From Mesorhizobium sp. WSM2240 (GTDB taxonomy: Bacteria; Pseudomonadota; Alphaproteobacteria; Rhizobiales; Rhizobiaceae), in assembly GCF_040438645.1 (NCBI RefSeq), contig NZ_CP159253.1:1860001-1924000 (forward strand): a stretch of 64,000 bases of DNA, read 5' to 3'. The notes below the pieces were generated by a model. It had not been told where the DNA came from. It did not search any database and saw only the letters and a program-made list of their open reading frames with translations. Positions 17,629 to 27,119 of this stretch are shown piece after piece. The translations under genes were made by a program, and so were the position numbers. Numbering within the stretch: the first letter of the stretch is position 1; each line of letters starts with the position of its first letter.

Positions 17629-19704
17629 CTAAGCCCGGCTCCCCTGCAGCACCGTCAGAACGGGCCTTTTCGGCGCGCGCGACATCAGCCATTCGCGCGC
17701 CTTGTCGTCTGGCATGGGGAAGGCGATGTGGTAGCCCTGGACCTGGTCGCAGCCGATCGACACGAGGGAATCGAGCTCGGCCTCGGTCTCGGCGCCCTCG
17801 GCGATGATCGAGATGCCGAGCCCGCGCGCGAGTTCGGTGATGGCGCGCACGATCTTGGAGTTGTCGCCGTTTGAGTTGATGTTCTGGACGAAGCGCCGGT
17901 CTATCTTGAGGCGGTCGATCTCGTTGGGATTGACGTGGCTGAGCGAGGCGTAGCCGGTGCCGAAATCGTCAAGCTCCAGATGCACGCCGGCCGAGCGGAT
18001 GTGGCGCAGTTTCGCGGCGATGCCGGTCTTTTCGTCATCCAGGATGACGGATTCGACGATTTCCAGCGACAGTTTTTCCGGCGGCAGCCCGGCTCTTTCC
18101 AGGGTCTCGAACAGGAAGCTGTCGAAGTCGTTCTCGCGCAGCTCCGAGCCTGAGACGTTGATGGCTATACGGCCGAAGCCGATGCCGGCGCGGTGCCATT
18201 CGGCCGCCTCGTTGATCGCCTTGCGCACGATGATGCGGCCGATCTCGGCCATCAGGCCGGATTTTTCCGCTACCGGTATGAACTCGCCCGGCGAGACCAT
18301 GCCGCGCTCGGGGTGCTTCCAGCGCACCAGCGCCTCGACGCCGGTGATCGTGCCGTTCGATATCGAAACCTGCGGCTGGTAGTAGACGCTGAACGATTCC
18401 AGCGCGATCGCCGCCTTGAGGTCGGCTTCGAGCTGCTTGCGGTGCTCCAGCTCGCGACGCAGCTCCTCCGAGAAGAAGGAGAACGCGCCGCCGCCAAGCT
18501 TCTTGGCGGAATAGAGCGCGAGATCGGCATGCACCAGCAGGTCGGCCGCATTGTCGGCGTCGACCGGATAGACCGCGATGCCGGCGCTGGCGCCGGGGTG
18601 GATGGTCGCACCCTGGAAGCTGATCGGCTCGTTGATGCATTCGAGAATGCGCTTGGCGACCATGTTGATGTCTTCGGTGGCGCCGGCGCCGTTCAGGATC
18701 ATGACGAATTCGTCGCCGCCGAGCCGAACGCAAAGGTCGGAGGCGCGGCAGGAATCGCGCATGCGCTGGGCGGTCACCACGAGCACGTAATCGCCTGCGG
18801 CGTGTCCGAGCGTGTCGTTTATCTGCTTGAACCGGTCGAGGTCGATCTGGACGACGGCGAGGCGTTCCTGGCGCCGGTGCGCGCCCTTTATCAGCGTGTC
18901 GAAATGATCGGTCAGGAAGGTGCGGTTGTAGAGGCCGGTCAGGCCGTCATGAATGGCGATGAAAGCCATGGAATTGCGCGCGTCGACCAGTTCGTGGGTC
19001 CGCCGCAGGATGACGTCCGACATCGGCCGGAAGATGAAGAGCGCGACCATGACGATGATGCCGATCGTCGTGTAGAACAGCGTGCGGTGGAGGTCGAGCA
19101 GGCTTTCCAGGCGCTGGTCGGCATTGAAGGCGATGCGCTCGCCAAGGGCTGCGTAGCCGTCTAGCGTGGCGCGAGCGGCGGTCTCGTCGAGCCGCGCGCG
19201 CTCCCGGCCGGCCATGTAGTCGACGCCGGAAGTGCCGATGCCGAGCTGCGATTCGAGCGCGGCGACGAAGCGCCAGCCATTCGCCGCCAGGCCCGCCGAG
19301 AAGAAATCGAGGTGGTGCGGTTTGGCAAACAGCACGGCTTCAACCGACTGCGGGTCGTGACGGGCCGGAGACAGCGGATCGGCCCCGGTGCGCGCGAGCA
19401 GCAGGTCGTAGTTCTTCTCGAACTCGTTTGTCGCCTCCTTCAGTAGGCCGACCAGCGCCGGCTGCTCGTTGCGCGGCGCGGTCTCGGCGGCGTTGGCCAG
19501 GAACACGATGCGTTGCGAAAGCGCTTTTTGGGTGCCGGTAAGTGCCAGTAGCGCCTGATCGTGCTGCTGCGCGGCCATCAACTGCTGCAGAACCATGAAG
19601 GAGGCCATCGCCATCGCCGCGATGATCAGAAGCGCGATCCAGTAGGCGCTCTTGAAGTGCAGGATAAGCCTTCGAGCGCTGGTGTTTGCCGGCTGCTGCG
19701 ACAT
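17629..19704 (-). CDS. GGDEF-EAL bifunctional c-di-GMP protein with PilJ-like periplasmic sensor
   Basis: A 691-residue inner-membrane protein: TM helix at about residues 20-42, a periplasmic PilJ-type four-helix sensor (TGTQKALSQRIVFLANAAE), a second TM near 215, GGDEF, then EAL. LGGDEF is intact with an RxxD inhibitory site (RASD) five residues upstream. EAL motif EALVRW, LDDFGTGYASL, LKIDRRFV and AEGAET are all conserved. Both synthesis and hydrolysis of c-di-GMP are therefore possible. I start at ATG 19704 (MSQQPANTS), preceded by AGGGG; the longer frame opens only with TTG. c-di-GMP links motility to exopolysaccharide output. Confidence 0.92.
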   Translation of the reverse strand: MSQQPANTSARRLILHFKSAYWIALLIIAAMAMASFMVLQQLMAAQQHDQALLALTGTQKALSQRIVFLANAAETAPRNEQPALVGLLKEATNEFEKNYDLLLARTGADPLSPARHDPQSVEAVLFAKPHHLDFFSAGLAANGWRFVAALESQLGIGTSGVDYMAGRERARLDETAARATLDGYAALGERIAFNADQRLESLLDLHRTLFYTTIGIIVMVALFIFRPMSDVILRRTHELVDARNSMAFIAIHDGLTGLYNRTFLTDHFDTLIKGAHRRQERLAVVQIDLDRFKQINDTLGHAAGDYVLVVTAQRMRDSCRASDLCVRLGGDEFVMILNGAGATEDINMVAKRILECINEPISFQGATIHPGASAGIAVYPVDADNAADLLVHADLALYSAKKLGGGAFSFFSEELRRELEHRKQLEADLKAAIALESFSVYYQPQVSISNGTITGVEALVRWKHPERGMVSPGEFIPVAEKSGLMAEIGRIIVRKAINEAAEWHRAGIGFGRIAINVSGSELRENDFDSFLFETLERAGLPPEKLSLEIVESVILDDEKTGIAAKLRHIRSAGVHLELDDFGTGYASLSHVNPNEIDRLKIDRRFVQNINSNGDNSKIVRAITELARGLGISIIAEGAETEAELDSLVSIGCDQVQGYHIAFPMPDDKAREWLMSRAPKRPVLTVLQGSRA

Positions 19705-19952
19705 GTGAAAATAGCCCCTGAAACCCAATGCCCCGATACGTCATTGGACCATGTCCGGCAAAGGGTTAACAGGTCGGCAAATCAAGCCGGAGCAGCGTCG
19801 CCGTTCGCTGCAAACACGGATGCTGGTTAGCGATGCGTTGCGGGAATAGGGAGGATTTGGCGGATTCGCGGCGGCGTGCCTCGATAATAGGCATTTCACT
19901 GCCGGACATTACCCATTAAACTGTCCGTCGAACCCCAAGAAAAATTTCGGAA

Positions 19953-21167
19953 ATGATCATGAACATTGAAAGCAGGACGGCCAAGGCCGCCGCGTCCTTC
20001 GTCTGGAACGACCCATTCCTCCTCGAGGATCAGCTCTCCGAGGAAGAGCGGATGATCCGCGACGCGGCCGCAAGCTTCGCCGCCGACAAGCTCGCGCCCC
20101 GCGTCGAGGAAGCCTATCTCAACGAAGTCACGGACCCGTCGATCTTTCGCGAGATGGGCGAGGCGGGCCTGCTCGGCATCACCATTCCGGAGGAATATGG
20201 CGGCATCGGCGCCGGTTACGTGACCTATGGGCTGGTTGCGCGCGAGGTCGAACGCGTCGATTCCGGCTACCGCTCGATGATGAGCGTGCAGTCGTCGCTG
20301 GTGATGTATCCGATCCACGCCTACGGCTCGGAAGAACAGCGGAAAAAATACCTGCCGAAACTGGCCTCGGGCGAATGGATCGGCTGTTTCGGCCTGACAG
20401 AGCCGGATGCGGGCTCCGATCCGGGCGGCATGAAGACGCGCGCTGAGAAGACCGCGAACGGCTACCGTATTTCCGGCTCGAAAATGTGGATCTCCAACTC
20501 GCCGATCGCCGACGTTTTCGTCGTCTGGGCCAAATCCGCCGCGCACGACAACCAGATTCGCGGCTTTGTCCTAGAAAAGGGCATAAAAGGGCTCTCGGCG
20601 CCGAAGATCGGCGGCAAGCTCTCGCTGCGGGCGTCGATCACCGGTGAGGTGGTGATGGACGGCGTGGAAGTCGGCGAGGAGGCGCTTCTGCCTAACGTCT
20701 CGGGCCTGAAAGGGCCGTTCGGCTGTCTCAACCGCGCGCGCTACGGCATCTCATGGGGCGCGATGGGCGCGGCCGAGGATTGCTGGCACAGGGCGCGGCA
20801 ATATGGCCTTGACCGCAAACAGTTCGGCAGGCCGCTGGCGCAGACGCAGCTTTTCCAGAAGAAGCTCGCCGACATGCAAACCGAAATCGCGCTCGGCCTG
20901 CAGGGGTCGCTTCGCGTGGGCCGGCTGATGGACGAGGGCAAGATGGCTCCAGAGATGATCTCGATCGTCAAGCGCAACAATTGCGGCAAGGCGCTCGACA
21001 TCGCCCGTCAGGCCCGTGACATGCATGGCGGCAACGGCATTCAGATCGGTTATCACGTCATGCGCCACGCGCAGAACCTGGAAACGGTCAACACCTACGA
21101 GGGCACGCACGACGTGCATGCGCTGATCCTCGGCCGTGCGCAGACCGGACTGCAGGCGTTTTTCTGA
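19953..21167 (+). CDS. gcdH: glutaryl-CoA dehydrogenase
   Basis: A 404-residue acyl-CoA dehydrogenase. The segment [16 protein letters not shown] holds the Arg and Ser that bind the glutaryl carboxylate, and [17 protein letters not shown] carries the catalytic glutamate, both diagnostic of glutaryl-CoA dehydrogenase. [15 protein letters not shown] is the flavin-binding loop. The enzyme converts glutaryl-CoA to crotonyl-CoA with decarboxylation, in lysine and tryptophan breakdown, in the cytoplasm. It stands alone on the plus strand; no LysR gene sits beside it as often occurs. ATG at 19953 or 19959. Confidence 0.94.
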   Translation: MIMNIESRTAKAAASFVWNDPFLLEDQLSEEERMIRDAAASFAADKLAPRVEEAYLNEVTDPSIFREMGEAGLLGITIPEEYGGIGAGYVTYGLVAREVERVDSGYRSMMSVQSSLVMYPIHAYGSEEQRKKYLPKLASGEWIGCFGLTEPDAGSDPGGMKTRAEKTANGYRISGSKMWISNSPIADVFVVWAKSAAHDNQIRGFVLEKGIKGLSAPKIGGKLSLRASITGEVVMDGVEVGEEALLPNVSGLKGPFGCLNRARYGISWGAMGAAEDCWHRARQYGLDRKQFGRPLAQTQLFQKKLADMQTEIALGLQGSLRVGRLMDEGKMAPEMISIVKRNNCGKALDIARQARDMHGGNGIQIGYHVMRHAQNLETVNTYEGTHDVHALILGRAQTGLQAFF

Positions 21168-21186
21168 GTCGCAATCGCTCCGCGTT

Positions 21187-22293
21187 CTAAAGCTTGGCGA
21201 CGAAGATCGGGTCACCCAGCGCCGCCGTATCGACCTCGACGCCAAGTCCCGGCCCGCCGGGCGGCGTCATTGCGCCGTCGGCGATGCTGAACTCGGCCCG
21301 GGCGTTCGAGACGGTCACCCAATTGTGGAAATCGACCGTGTGCTGCCTGAGCGCCTCGGGCGTCGACAGCATCAGCCCGGAATAGGCTGCGGTATCGATC
21401 TCTGCGCCGCCGGTGTCCTCGATCGTAACCTTGATGTTGCGCGCGATGGCGATATCGCGCAGCAGTTTTGATTTGGTCAGCCCGCCGACGCGGGCGAGTT
21501 TTATTGTGATGCCGTCGGCAAGCCCGTCAGCAATGGCGCGCAGCAGAACGTCCGTGCCGTCGATGGTTTCGTCGAGCACCAGCGGCCGGTCGCAGGCGCG
21601 GCGAATGGCGAGGTTTTCCTCATAGCTCGCGCAGGGCTGCTCAAGCGTATAGTCGAGATGCCGCGTCGCCATGAGGAAGCGCCGCGTCTCTGCGGTTCCC
21701 CAGCTCGCATTGGCGTCGCAGAACAGCACGGTGCCTGTCGGGACTGCCGCATGGGCCGCTTCAAGCCGAGCGATGTCCTCGTTTACATCGAGCCCCACTT
21801 TCACCTGCAGCCGGCGATAACCTTCCTCAGCATATTTTCGCGCCCGCGCCGCCATATCGTCCGGCGATTGCTGGGCGATCGAGCGGTAAAGCGCGATACT
21901 CTCGCCTTCCGCGCCGCCGCCCATCGCCGCGAGCGACAGGCCGCTTCGCCTGCCGGCGAGATCCCACAGCGCCATGTCGATGGCCGATTTCGCGTAGGGA
22001 TGGCCCTTGAGCAGCAGGTCCATGCGGCGGTTCAGCGCCTCGATGCCTCTTGTCTCGCAGCCGAGAAGCTGCGGCGCAAGCTCGCGCATCGCCGCCCGCG
22101 CGCCCTCGGCGAAAGCGGGGTCGTAGAAGCTGCCGAGCGGCGCCACCTCGCCATGGCCGCGATGGCCGTCACGAGTCATGATCTCGACGATGGTCGAATC
22201 GAAGCCCTCGGCGCTGCGGCCGCCGGAACAGCGATAGGTGCCGTCGCGAAAGGGCTGCCACTGACGGTAGAGGGTGATGCTGGCGATCGTCAC
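21187..22293 (-). CDS. enolase-superfamily enzyme, cis-3-hydroxyproline dehydratase/epimerase-like
   Basis: A 368-residue mandelate racemase/muconate lactonizing enzyme relative with an intact active site: KVG of the KxK motif (LQVKVG), then metal ligands in FCDANASW, LEQP and LDETIDG, and the second catalytic lysine in IKLARVGG. The N-terminus LYRQWQPFRDGTY and the ending HTVDFHNWVTV match, from memory, rhizobial proteins related to cis-3-hydroxy-L-proline dehydratase and hydroxyproline betaine epimerase. The start is GTG at 22293. The next gene on the same strand is an Fe(II)/2OG-type oxygenase, which could supply a hydroxylated substrate. Confidence 0.82.
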   Translation of the reverse strand: MTIASITLYRQWQPFRDGTYRCSGGRSAEGFDSTIVEIMTRDGHRGHGEVAPLGSFYDPAFAEGARAAMRELAPQLLGCETRGIEALNRRMDLLLKGHPYAKSAIDMALWDLAGRRSGLSLAAMGGGAEGESIALYRSIAQQSPDDMAARARKYAEEGYRRLQVKVGLDVNEDIARLEAAHAAVPTGTVLFCDANASWGTAETRRFLMATRHLDYTLEQPCASYEENLAIRRACDRPLVLDETIDGTDVLLRAIADGLADGITIKLARVGGLTKSKLLRDIAIARNIKVTIEDTGGAEIDTAAYSGLMLSTPEALRQHTVDFHNWVTVSNARAEFSIADGAMTPPGGPGLGVEVDTAALGDPIFVAKL

Positions 22294-22403
22294 GCTTATG
22301 GTCCCCGGTTTTGACCTGAGACGAGGCTAGACGGAATCCCCGTAAAATGAAGCCAGGGAAGCGTCGCGGGCGCCGGTCGCATTTGTAACAGCGCGGAGCT
22401 CCC

Positions 22404-23387
22404 CTACTTGGTCGTCGCCTGGAACTTGCTCATCAGATAGGGACCGGACAGAACCGGCTTGTATTTCGGCGATTCGCCGGGCGCGAGGCATTGTTCGAGG
22501 CAGACGATCTCGGCATCCCAGTTGGGCTGGTGGAAGAACGCCAGCGACTGTCGGCGCGCCATGCCGCCATCCTGCGGCGACGGATTGACCACCCGATGCA
22601 TGGTCGACACCCAGCGGTCGTTGGTCCAGCGCGCCATCAGGTCGCCGATGTTGATGATGAAGGCGCCGGGCACCGGCGGAACGGGCGTCCAGGCGCCGTC
22701 CGGCGCAACGATTTCGAGGCCTTTCGATCCCTCCTGCGGCAGAAGGATCGTGAGGCTGCCATAATCGGTATGCGCGCCGGCCCGCAGTTGGCCGGGCTTA
22801 GGGGCGACCGTCTGTTCGGGATAGTTGAGCGCTCTCATCGCGCTGATCGGCGTATCGATAAAGCCGACGAAATGGTCTTCCGGCAGTTTCAGCGCGACTG
22901 CAAACAGGCGCATGATCCGCGCCGCGAGATCTTCGAGCGCGGCATAATAGGCCTTCCAGGCCTCGACGAAGCCCTCCGGGGCTTCCGGCCAGATCGTCGG
23001 CGCATAGCAGAAAGCGAGCGCGTCCTTGTCCGTCATGCCGGCGGGCGCGGAGGCAGGCCCGCCGTTAAAACTTTCCTTGAGGTCGGGCGGGCTGTCCACG
23101 TCACGAGACCTGGCCAGCGCCTCGAGTTCCGGCCCGAGATAGCCATAGGGATAGCCCTTGTAAGGCGCCTTCGCCCGCTGTTTGACCTCGGCGGGCAGGT
23201 CGAAGAAGTCACGCGCCTTGCGCCAGACGCCGTCGATCACCGCCTGCGGCACTCCGTGATTGGCGATGGCCAGGAAACCGGTCGAGCGGCAGATTTCGTC
23301 GACCTTAGCTCCCATTGCGCGCCGCTCTTTCGAAGCCGCGCGTTCGAAGCGGGCGAGGTCGAATACGGGAAAGGTCGAAGCGGACAT
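22404..23387 (-). CDS. 2-oxoglutarate/Fe(II)-dependent oxygenase (isopenicillin N synthase family)
   Basis: A 327-residue protein. The N-terminal DIOX_N part (FPVFDLARF, GFLAIANHGVP, RDFFDLPAEVKQ) is followed by the 2OG-FeII jelly roll. The iron ligands are present: HTDYG (His, Asp) and MHRVVNP (His), plus the RxS pair (RRQSLAFF) that binds 2-oxoglutarate. I start at ATG 23387 (MSASTFPVFDL) because the 78 residues before it look non-coding and overlap the divergent kbl promoter region. The gene lies upstream of the enolase-superfamily gene, 110 bases apart, so a joint pathway is possible. The substrate is unknown. Confidence 0.87.
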   Translation of the reverse strand: MSASTFPVFDLARFERAASKERRAMGAKVDEICRSTGFLAIANHGVPQAVIDGVWRKARDFFDLPAEVKQRAKAPYKGYPYGYLGPELEALARSRDVDSPPDLKESFNGGPASAPAGMTDKDALAFCYAPTIWPEAPEGFVEAWKAYYAALEDLAARIMRLFAVALKLPEDHFVGFIDTPISAMRALNYPEQTVAPKPGQLRAGAHTDYGSLTILLPQEGSKGLEIVAPDGAWTPVPPVPGAFIINIGDLMARWTNDRWVSTMHRVVNPSPQDGGMARRQSLAFFHQPNWDAEIVCLEQCLAPGESPKYKPVLSGPYLMSKFQATTK

Positions 23388-23597
23388 GGCGGACTCCGGA
23401 GCGCGGGATTCGTTCATGCTAGCTGCCGTCCGGTCGTTTCTCCAGCCGATTGACCTATATCCGCCAGCAGCGGCTGCTGCCGGACATTGCTCGGCGCGCC
23501 GCGAACACCTGCAGCATGGCCGGCGGTCGTATTTCCGATAGCTTTCTGCCATATGTGGCGCGAATGTCGGACGTGACTTCCAACAAGGCGGTTTTTC

Positions 23598-24785
23598 ATG
23601 AGCGGCGCGTTTCTCTCCCATCTGTCATCTGAGCTCGACGGGCTGAAGGCGGCCGGCCTCTACAAATCCGAGCGAGTGATCACTTCGCCGCAATCCGCCG
23701 AGATCGAGGTCGGCGGCAAGGCGTTGCTGAATTTCTGCGCCAACAATTATCTCGGCCTCGCCGACAGCGAGGAGCTGCGCGAGGCGGCGAAGTCGGCGCT
23801 CGACCGTTATGGCTACGGCATGGCCTCGGTGCGCTTCATCTGCGGCACGCAGGAAGAGCACAAGCAGCTGGAAGCGAAGATCTCCGGCTTCCTCGGCATG
23901 GAGGACACGATACTCTACGGCTCGTGCTTCGACGCCAATGGCGGCCTGTTCGAGACGCTTCTCGGCGAAGAGGACGCCGTCATTTCCGACGCGCTGAACC
24001 ATGCCTCGATCATCGACGGCGTCAGGCTCTCCAAGGCAAAACGCTTCCGTTACGCCAACAACGACATGGCGGCATTGGAGGAAGAGCTGAAGAAGGCCGA
24101 AGGCAGCCGCTTCAAGCTGATCGCCACCGACGGCGTCTTTTCCATGGACGGCATCATCGCCAATCTGCGGGGGGTGTGCGACCTGGCCGAGAAATACGAT
24201 GCCATGGTGATGGTCGACGACAGCCACGCGGTGGGTTTCGTCGGCGCCAATGGCCGCGGCTCGGCCGAGCATTGCGGCGTCGAGGGCCGCGTCGACATCA
24301 TCACCGGCACGCTCGGCAAGGCACTCGGCGGCGCGTCGGGCGGATATACCAGCGGCAAGCGGCAGGTGGTTGACTGGCTGCGCCAGCGCTCCCGGCCCTA
24401 TCTCTTTTCCAATACGCTGATGCCGGCGATCGCCGGTGCCTCGCTGAAGGTTTTCGACATGATCGAGACGGGCGATGGGCTGCGGAAACACCTATATGAG
24501 AATGCGATGCGCTTCCGCGCCGGCATGGCGAAGCTCGGCTTCACGCTGGCGGGTGCCGATCACCCGATCATACCGGTGATGCTCGGCGAAGCCACGCTGG
24601 CGCAGCAGATGGCTGAAAAAATGCTGGAGCGCGGCATCTATGTGATCGGCTTCTCCTTTCCCGTCGTGCCGAAGGGTCAGGCGAGGATCAGGACGCAGAT
24701 GTCGGCCGCGCATTCGCCCGAAGACATAGACCGGGCGATCGAGGCGTTCGGAGTGGTTGGAAAAGAGTTGGGCGTCATTTCCTGA
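23598..24785 (+). CDS. kbl: glycine C-acetyltransferase (2-amino-3-ketobutyrate CoA ligase)
   Basis: A 395-residue alpha-oxoamine synthase, the normal Kbl length. It splits 2-amino-3-ketobutyrate with CoA into glycine and acetyl-CoA. The PLP lysine is in [14 protein letters not shown]; other motifs are [34 protein letters not shown] and VDDSHAVGF. tdh follows 41 bases later on the same strand, which gives the complete two-step threonine-to-glycine route. The divergent oxygenase gene starts 210 bases upstream; a CAGCAGC-G-GCTGCTG dyad lies between (23465-23479). Confidence 0.96.
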   Translation: MSGAFLSHLSSELDGLKAAGLYKSERVITSPQSAEIEVGGKALLNFCANNYLGLADSEELREAAKSALDRYGYGMASVRFICGTQEEHKQLEAKISGFLGMEDTILYGSCFDANGGLFETLLGEEDAVISDALNHASIIDGVRLSKAKRFRYANNDMAALEEELKKAEGSRFKLIATDGVFSMDGIIANLRGVCDLAEKYDAMVMVDDSHAVGFVGANGRGSAEHCGVEGRVDIITGTLGKALGGASGGYTSGKRQVVDWLRQRSRPYLFSNTLMPAIAGASLKVFDMIETGDGLRKHLYENAMRFRAGMAKLGFTLAGADHPIIPVMLGEATLAQQMAEKMLERGIYVIGFSFPVVPKGQARIRTQMSAAHSPEDIDRAIEAFGVVGKELGVIS

Positions 24786-24826
24786 CGCCGAAAGAATTCT
24801 GGATCAAGGATTCGGAGAAAATTTGT

Positions 24827-25861
24827 ATGTCCAACATGATGCGCGCCCTGGTGAAGGCAAAGGCCGAGCCGGGAATCTGGATGGAACAGGTGCCGGTGCC
24901 GGAGATCGGCCCCAACGACGTGCTGATCAAGGTGAAGAAGACCGCGATCTGCGGTACCGATGTCCACATCTACAATTGGGACCAGTGGGCGCAGAAGACG
25001 GTGCCGGTGCCGATGGTCACCGGCCATGAATTCGTCGGCGAGGTCGCCGATTTCGGCAAGGCGGTGACGGAATACAAGATCGGCCAGCGTGTCTCAGGCG
25101 AAGGACACATCGTTTGCGGCCATTGCCGCAACTGCCGCGCGGGCAGGGGGCACCTCTGCCGCAACACGCTCGGCGTCGGCGTCAACCGGCCGGGCGCGTT
25201 CGCCGAATATCTCGCCATTCCGCAACACAATGTCGTTCCGATCCCCGACGATATTCCCGACGAGGTGGCTGCGATCTTCGATCCGCTGGGCAACGCCGTC
25301 CACACGGCGTTGTCATTCGACCTGGTCGGCGAGGACGTGCTGGTCACCGGCGCCGGGCCGATAGGCATTATGGGAGCGCTGGTGGCGCAATGCGTGGGCG
25401 CGCGAAAAGTCGTCATCACCGACATCAACCCGGCGCGTCTTGCACTGGCGAGGAAGCTAGGCGTCCATCATGTCGTCGACGCCTCGAAGGAAAAGCTGCG
25501 CGACGTGATGCGCGAGGAGGGCATGACCGAGGGGTTCGACGTGGGCCTCGAAATGTCCGGCTCGGCGGCCGCCTTTCGCGACATGATCGACACGATGAAC
25601 AATGGCGGCAAGATCGCCATTCTCGGTATTGCGCCGACCGGCTTCGAGATCGACTGGAACAAGGTCATCTTCAAGATGCTGATCCTGAAAGGCATTTATG
25701 GACGCGAAATGTTCGAGACCTGGTATAAGATGATCGCGCTGGTGCAGGGCCCGCTCGACGTCACCGGGCTTATTACGCACCGCATCGGCATCGATGACTA
25801 TCAGGCCGGCTTCGACGCTATGCGCAGCGGCAATTCGGGCAAGGTGGTGATGGATTGGTGA
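24827..25861 (+). CDS. tdh: L-threonine 3-dehydrogenase
   Basis: A 344-residue zinc-dependent medium-chain dehydrogenase. [15 protein letters not shown] holds the catalytic zinc cysteine and the Tdh-specific stretch. GHEFVGEV holds the zinc histidine, and [14 protein letters not shown] the four structural-zinc cysteines. [20 protein letters not shown] is the NAD site. It oxidises L-threonine to 2-amino-3-ketobutyrate, the substrate of the upstream Kbl. A GGAGA site lies ten bases before the ATG. The stop is followed by a long stem-loop at 25866-25902. Confidence 0.97.
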   Translation: MSNMMRALVKAKAEPGIWMEQVPVPEIGPNDVLIKVKKTAICGTDVHIYNWDQWAQKTVPVPMVTGHEFVGEVADFGKAVTEYKIGQRVSGEGHIVCGHCRNCRAGRGHLCRNTLGVGVNRPGAFAEYLAIPQHNVVPIPDDIPDEVAAIFDPLGNAVHTALSFDLVGEDVLVTGAGPIGIMGALVAQCVGARKVVITDINPARLALARKLGVHHVVDASKEKLRDVMREEGMTEGFDVGLEMSGSAAAFRDMIDTMNNGGKIAILGIAPTGFEIDWNKVIFKMLILKGIYGREMFETWYKMIALVQGPLDVTGLITHRIGIDDYQAGFDAMRSGNSGKVVMDW

Positions 25862-25865
25862 GGGT

Positions 25866-25902
25866 CAGTCCGATTCCGCGAGGCAGCCCCATTCTCGGAC
25901 TG
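25866..25902 (+). terminator. stem-loop after tdh
   Basis: CAGTCCGA (25866-25873) and TCGGACTG (25895-25902) form a perfect 8-bp stem around a 21-base loop, six bases past the tdh stop. A short GTTTAG follows without a U-tract. It may mark the kbl-tdh transcript end. Confidence 0.35.
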
Positions 25903-26005
25903 GTTTAGTCGAAAATTCCACCCTAGCCAAAAATTCGGAAAACCTTGCGTTGCAAAAGCCTCGTGACGATTGCTAACGAGGCGGACTTTCGCTCCGGATC
26001 CGTGC

Positions 26006-26509
26006 ATGCGCCGCCACATTCGAACCTTTACCGCCAGGCATGAGCCGGGCGGACAACTCATCCTGCACCTCAAATCCGGCTCCGGCGCCGTCGCGGGCAT
26101 GTCGCTGGTTGGCGCACTCGCTTCCTTCACCGGGTTGCCCATGCTGATTGCGCCGCTCGGGGCGACGGCGGTTCTGCTGTTCGGCCAACCGGCAAGCCCG
26201 CTTGCGCAGCCGATAAACATTTTCGCAGGCTACCTCGTCGCCTCCCTGATCGGCGTCGGCGCCGCCATCCTGTTTCCGGGGCTCTGGGTGGCCGCCGCGG
26301 TGGCGGTTGGCCTGTCGATTGCGCTGATGCTGATCCTGCGCGTCACGCACCCGCCGGCCGGCGCCATTCCGCTGGTCGCGACCGCGTCTCCCTATCAGGG
26401 TTCGACGCTGTTCGTCGTGGTTCTGCTGGGCTGCGTCAGCCTGCTGGCGCTGGCGCTGGTGCATCACCGGATTCCGCCTCGGGTCCAGTATCCGCGAAGC
26501 CTGGATTGA
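26006..26509 (+). CDS. HPP-family membrane protein
   Basis: A 167-residue integral membrane protein with four or five hydrophobic segments and the eponymous motif THPPAGAIPLVA near residue 117, plus APLGATAVLLFG. Members of this family include chloroplast nitrite transporters and many bacterial proteins of unknown substrate, often in nitrogen-related settings. The frame also opens with a TTG 36 bases earlier, but ATG 26006 has GGAT upstream and avoids an unlikely start. It is the last gene before the convergent MarR gene. No pathway context is visible. Confidence 0.8.
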   Translation: MRRHIRTFTARHEPGGQLILHLKSGSGAVAGMSLVGALASFTGLPMLIAPLGATAVLLFGQPASPLAQPINIFAGYLVASLIGVGAAILFPGLWVAAAVAVGLSIALMLILRVTHPPAGAIPLVATASPYQGSTLFVVVLLGCVSLLALALVHHRIPPRVQYPRSLD

Positions 26510-26555
26510 AGCGCGAGACGGCTTTTTTGCGGCGTCGGCTGCCCGCGCTTGCGAT

Positions 26556-27017
26556 TCATGATCCTGTCGACGGCTTCCCATCAGTTCGATCTGCCTCGAG
26601 CGCTTCGAGCGCCATTGAAACGGCGTCCCTCTGCGCTGCGTTCATCTTCCGCAGTAGATTGGCCTCGAACGCTTTCGCTATCGGCACCATCTCCCTGTAG
26701 GTGCGCAGGCCCTCCGCCGTCAGCGCGAGATGCTCCACCCGCCGATCGCCTTCATCGGCCGATCGCGTCAGCCATCTGCGCTTTTCCAGGGCCGCGACGG
26801 CGCGCGAAACCTTGGTCTTGTGCATGGCGGAATGCGCGCCGACCGCGGTTGCGGTCATCGTGCCATACTGGCCGAGCGTCGCGAGCAGCCTCCATTCCGG
26901 CCGGGTCAGGCCGTAGCGATCGCGATAAATCCTGGAGAATTCGCGGCTCACCGCGTCGGCAAGCCGGTTGAGCCGGTAAGGCAGAAAGGATTCGAGAGCG
27001 AGGATTTCGTTTTCCAT
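26556..27017 (-). CDS. MarR-family regulator of the homogentisate operon
   Basis: A 153-residue MarR protein. The winged helix has LTRPEWRLLATLGQYGTMTATAV and the recognition helix region HSAMHKTKVSRAVAALEKRRWLTRS, followed by DEGDRRVEHLALTAEG, the wing. It is divergent from hmgA with 102 bases between starts, and a 22-bp dyad lies in that gap over the likely hmgA -10 box. A role as repressor of tyrosine/homogentisate catabolism, released by an aromatic ligand, follows from this arrangement; the ligand itself is unknown. Confidence 0.9.
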   Translation of the reverse strand: MENEILALESFLPYRLNRLADAVSREFSRIYRDRYGLTRPEWRLLATLGQYGTMTATAVGAHSAMHKTKVSRAVAALEKRRWLTRSADEGDRRVEHLALTAEGLRTYREMVPIAKAFEANLLRKMNAAQRDAVSMALEALEADRTDGKPSTGS

Positions 27018-27055
27018 GCTGTTCCGCCCCCGGAGTGGGTGGTTTTGGTGCGTCC

Positions 27056-27094
27056 TTGATAGTTACATTTTTGATGGTTACAAACGCAACCATC
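27056..27094 (+). promoter_or_regulatory. hmgA promoter with overlapping MarR operator candidate
   Basis: TTGATA (27056-27061), a 16-base spacer and TTACAA (27078-27083) form a plausible sigma-70 promoter. A perfect 7+7 dyad, GATGGTT-N8-AACCATC (27073-27094), covers the -10 region. This placement suits a repressor that blocks polymerase. GTTACA is also repeated at 27062 and 27077. Confidence 0.6.
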
Positions 27095-27119
27095 TGCTGT
27101 CAATCGACGGAGGCGCGCC

